This document shows, one piece after another, positions 6,151 through 6,938 of a stretch of 6,938 nucleotides of DNA. Source of the stretch: an uncultured Prevotellaceae bacterium (GTDB lineage: Bacteria > Bacteroidota > Bacteroidia > Bacteroidales > Bacteroidaceae); contig CATXZX010000096.1 in the NCBI GenBank assembly GCA_958404085.1, forward strand, positions 1 to 6,938, given 5' to 3'. Position numbers and translations under genes: made by a program. The notes under the pieces are model-generated. The model was not told the DNA's origin, ran no database searches, and saw only the letters and a list, made by a program, of their open reading frames with translations. Position 1 is the first letter of the stretch; the number at the start of each line of letters is the position of its first letter.

Positions 6151-6600
6151 TTAAAGCGATTCATAGGAAGGTATGTCGGGAAGGAACGTGCAGGCATTGC
6201 GTTCGTAATCTATACGACAACAATAATGTTTTATCCCATTGCTGACGATGAGGTATTTGACGCGAAGTACTAAATTGTAAGCATAAATTTGGTCAAATAC
6301 TTTCTGTGTAATTGGAATATGCGGAGCTTTGTATTCTACAATAAGGCGCGGCCGGGCTTGTTTGTCGTACAACACGCTGTCGCACCGTCGGCTCATGCCG
6401 TTCAGCGTAAGCGTGATTTCGTTGGCCAATAGGGGGGCAGGGTAGTTCTTGTATGTAATAAGAAAATGTGTGAAGTGTTGGCGGACCCATTCTTCGGGAG
6501 TCAGTGCGACGTATCGCTTCCGCAAGAAATCAAAAACAACCGGTTTCCCGTTGTTTTCGCTGACTTTTATGTCAAATGAAGGGAGATTAATCTGAAACAT
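6151..6600 (-). CDS. Stand-alone PD-(D/E)xK protein, HsdR N-terminal-like
   Basis: A 149-residue soluble protein resembling the N-terminal nuclease domain of type I restriction HsdR subunits (HSDR_N_2-type). Residues 22-45 (VFDFLRKRYVALTPEEWVRQHF) are the characteristic entry motif. Glu61 is in ANEITLTLNG, Asp74 in RRCDSVLYD, and Glu89-x-Lys91 in LIVEYKAP; together they form the PD-(D/E)xK metal site. QIYAYNLVLRVKYLIVSNG (104-122) is the following helix-strand pair. No helicase, specificity or methylase gene is nearby, so it is not part of a visible restriction system. Small proteins of this kind are widespread in Bacteroidota chromosomes and their role is not known to me; DNA repair or replication-linked cleavage is only a guess. 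It is divergent from the AMP nucleosidase gene and convergent with the small RNA. The start at 6600 is the only ATG before the entry motif and is preceded by a good promoter. Confidence 0.82.
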   Translation of the reverse strand: MFQINLPSFDIKVSENNGKPVVFDFLRKRYVALTPEEWVRQHFTHFLITYKNYPAPLLANEITLTLNGMSRRCDSVLYDKQARPRLIVEYKAPHIPITQKVFDQIYAYNLVLRVKYLIVSNGIKHYCCRIDYERNACTFLPDIPSYESL

Positions 6601-6605
6601 TTCCG

Positions 6606-6613
6606 TATTTTTG
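6606..6613 (+). promoter_or_regulatory. Candidate -7 box for the AMP nucleosidase gene
   Basis: TATTTTTG matches TAnnTTTG and would start transcription near 6620, leaving a leader of about 48 bases that contains the inverted repeat and the 7-codon ORF. No TTG is found at -33 spacing, so this is a weak call. Confidence 0.35.
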
Positions 6614-6631
6614 CAGACAAGATAGATAACG

Positions 6632-6670
6632 CATCTTTTTTATAAGGATGCCAAAGTTAGAAAAAAGATG
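6632..6670. repeat. 10-bp inverted repeat over the AMP nucleosidase start codon
   Basis: CATCTTTTTT (6632-6641) and AAAAAAGATG (6661-6670) are perfect complements 19 bases apart. The right arm ends in the ATG of the AMP nucleosidase gene, so in its mRNA the start codon would be paired. The arms are mostly A/T, so stability is modest. Confidence 0.45.
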
Positions 6671-6671
6671 A
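6648..6671 (+). CDS. Possible 7-codon leader ORF coupled to AMP nucleosidase
   Basis: ATG at 6648 opens a frame encoding MPKLEKR, whose TGA stop overlaps the AMP nucleosidase start as ATGA. The arrangement would allow termination-reinitiation, and a ribosome on this frame would open the inverted repeat that pairs the main start codon. The only purine-rich stretch upstream (AAGG) directly abuts the ATG, so initiation here is not well supported. Confidence 0.2.
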   Translation: MPKLEKR

Positions 6672-6682
6672 GAACCAGACAA
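6652..6682 (-). promoter_or_regulatory. Promoter for the PD-(D/E)xK gene
   Basis: On the minus strand TTG (6682-6680) is followed after 20 bases by TAACTTTG (6659-6652), a good Bacteroidota -33/-7 pair. The start would be near 6645, with a leader of about 45 bases before the ATG at 6600. The -33 element lies inside the first codons of the AMP nucleosidase gene. Confidence 0.55.
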
Positions 6683-6938
6683 GAAATAGTCGGAAATTGG
6701 TTGGAACGTTATACACGTTGCGAGCTTAAGGATTTTGGTTCATACATCTTGTTGACCAATTTCAATAATTATATAGACTTGTTTTGTGCGGAATATGGTA
6801 TTCCGAAGGTTGGGTATGAGGCAAATATGCGTTGCGCTACGGCCGGAGACATCACAATGATCAATTTTGGTATGGGAAGTCCGAATGCCGCACTTATCAT
6901 GGATTTGCTTAGTGCTATTCAGCCTCGCGCCTGTCTGT
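6668..6938 (+). CDS. amn: AMP nucleosidase, N-terminal part (cut by window edge)
   Basis: Ninety codons are visible and the rest lies beyond the right edge. The N-terminus MRTRQEIVGNWLERYT, then LKDFGSYILLTNFNNYIDLF (about 21-40) and INFGMGSPNAALIMDLL (about 65-81), matches the Bacteroidota-type AMP nucleosidase, a PNP/UDP phosphorylase-like enzyme of about 260 residues. It hydrolyses AMP to adenine and ribose 5-phosphate in the cytosol. The INFGMGSPNAA segment is the conserved glycine-rich loop near the nucleotide-binding site; the catalytic region is not in view. The short Bacteroidota form lacks the long N-terminal domain of E. coli Amn, hence the early appearance of the core. The start is chosen by homology of the MxTxQEIV opening. 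Start-codon pairing and a coupled 7-codon frame suggest possible translational control. Confidence 0.88.
   Translation, partial: MRTRQEIVGNWLERYTRCELKDFGSYILLTNFNNYIDLFCAEYGIPKVGYEANMRCATAGDITMINFGMGSPNAALIMDLLSAIQPRACL

Noticed and set aside
6132..6158. CGCTTT/AAAGCG inverted repeat as a terminator for the nuclease gene
   Set aside because: It has only six base pairs with a 15-base loop, overlaps the stop codon, and has no T-run following on the minus strand.
1..6938. Mobile element, prophage, CRISPR array, tRNA or restriction-modification system
   Set aside because: No transposase, integrase, direct-repeat array, tRNA cloverleaf or RM partner genes were seen. The HsdR-N-like protein alone does not make a restriction system.

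Overview
The window reads as a chromosomal housekeeping segment of a member of the Bacteroidales (Bacteroidota). The reasons are the promoter style (-7 boxes of the form TAnnTTTG, sometimes with a TTG about 20 bases upstream), start codons that mostly lack a Shine-Dalgarno sequence, the yicC-gmk-nadD gene order, a plant-DPE2-like MalQ with N-terminal starch-binding domains, and a Bacteroidota-type AMP nucleosidase. I cannot name the genus from sequence alone.

Layout. Positions 1-264 (minus) hold the N-terminal part of a type I methionine aminopeptidase that runs off the left edge. A gene-free gap of about 390 bases follows (265-657). It contains several small inverted repeats and divergent promoter elements. 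Next is a tight plus-strand operon: yicC (658-1533, endoribonuclease), gmk (1557-2132, guanylate kinase) and nadD (2129-2719, NaMN adenylyltransferase, overlapping gmk by ATGA). A possible 44-codon small ORF starts three bases after nadD. A convergent gap with a strong hairpin (2993-3045) separates this operon from malQ (3091-5811, minus), a 906-residue 4-alpha-glucanotransferase.

Back to back with malQ is a well-formed plus-strand promoter (TTGG-N19-TATCTTTG). It is followed by a stretch of about 182 bases without a credible protein, whose ends form a 13-bp stem ending in a T-run. This looks like a stable structured small RNA with 6S-like architecture, and it is the most interesting element here. 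It converges on a small minus-strand gene for a stand-alone PD-(D/E)xK nuclease-type (HsdR N-terminal-like) protein (6151-6600). That gene is divergent from an AMP nucleosidase gene cut by the right edge (6668-6938). The two divergent genes share a compact 67-base spacer with overlapping promoters, a 10-bp inverted repeat over the AMP nucleosidase start codon, and a 7-codon ORF coupled to it.

Functionally the window mixes translation maturation (Map), RNA turnover (YicC), nucleotide and NAD metabolism (Gmk, NadD, AMP nucleosidase) and glycogen/maltodextrin handling (MalQ). I see no transposon, phage, CRISPR or defence island. The unusual content lies in the intergenic RNA and regulatory structures.
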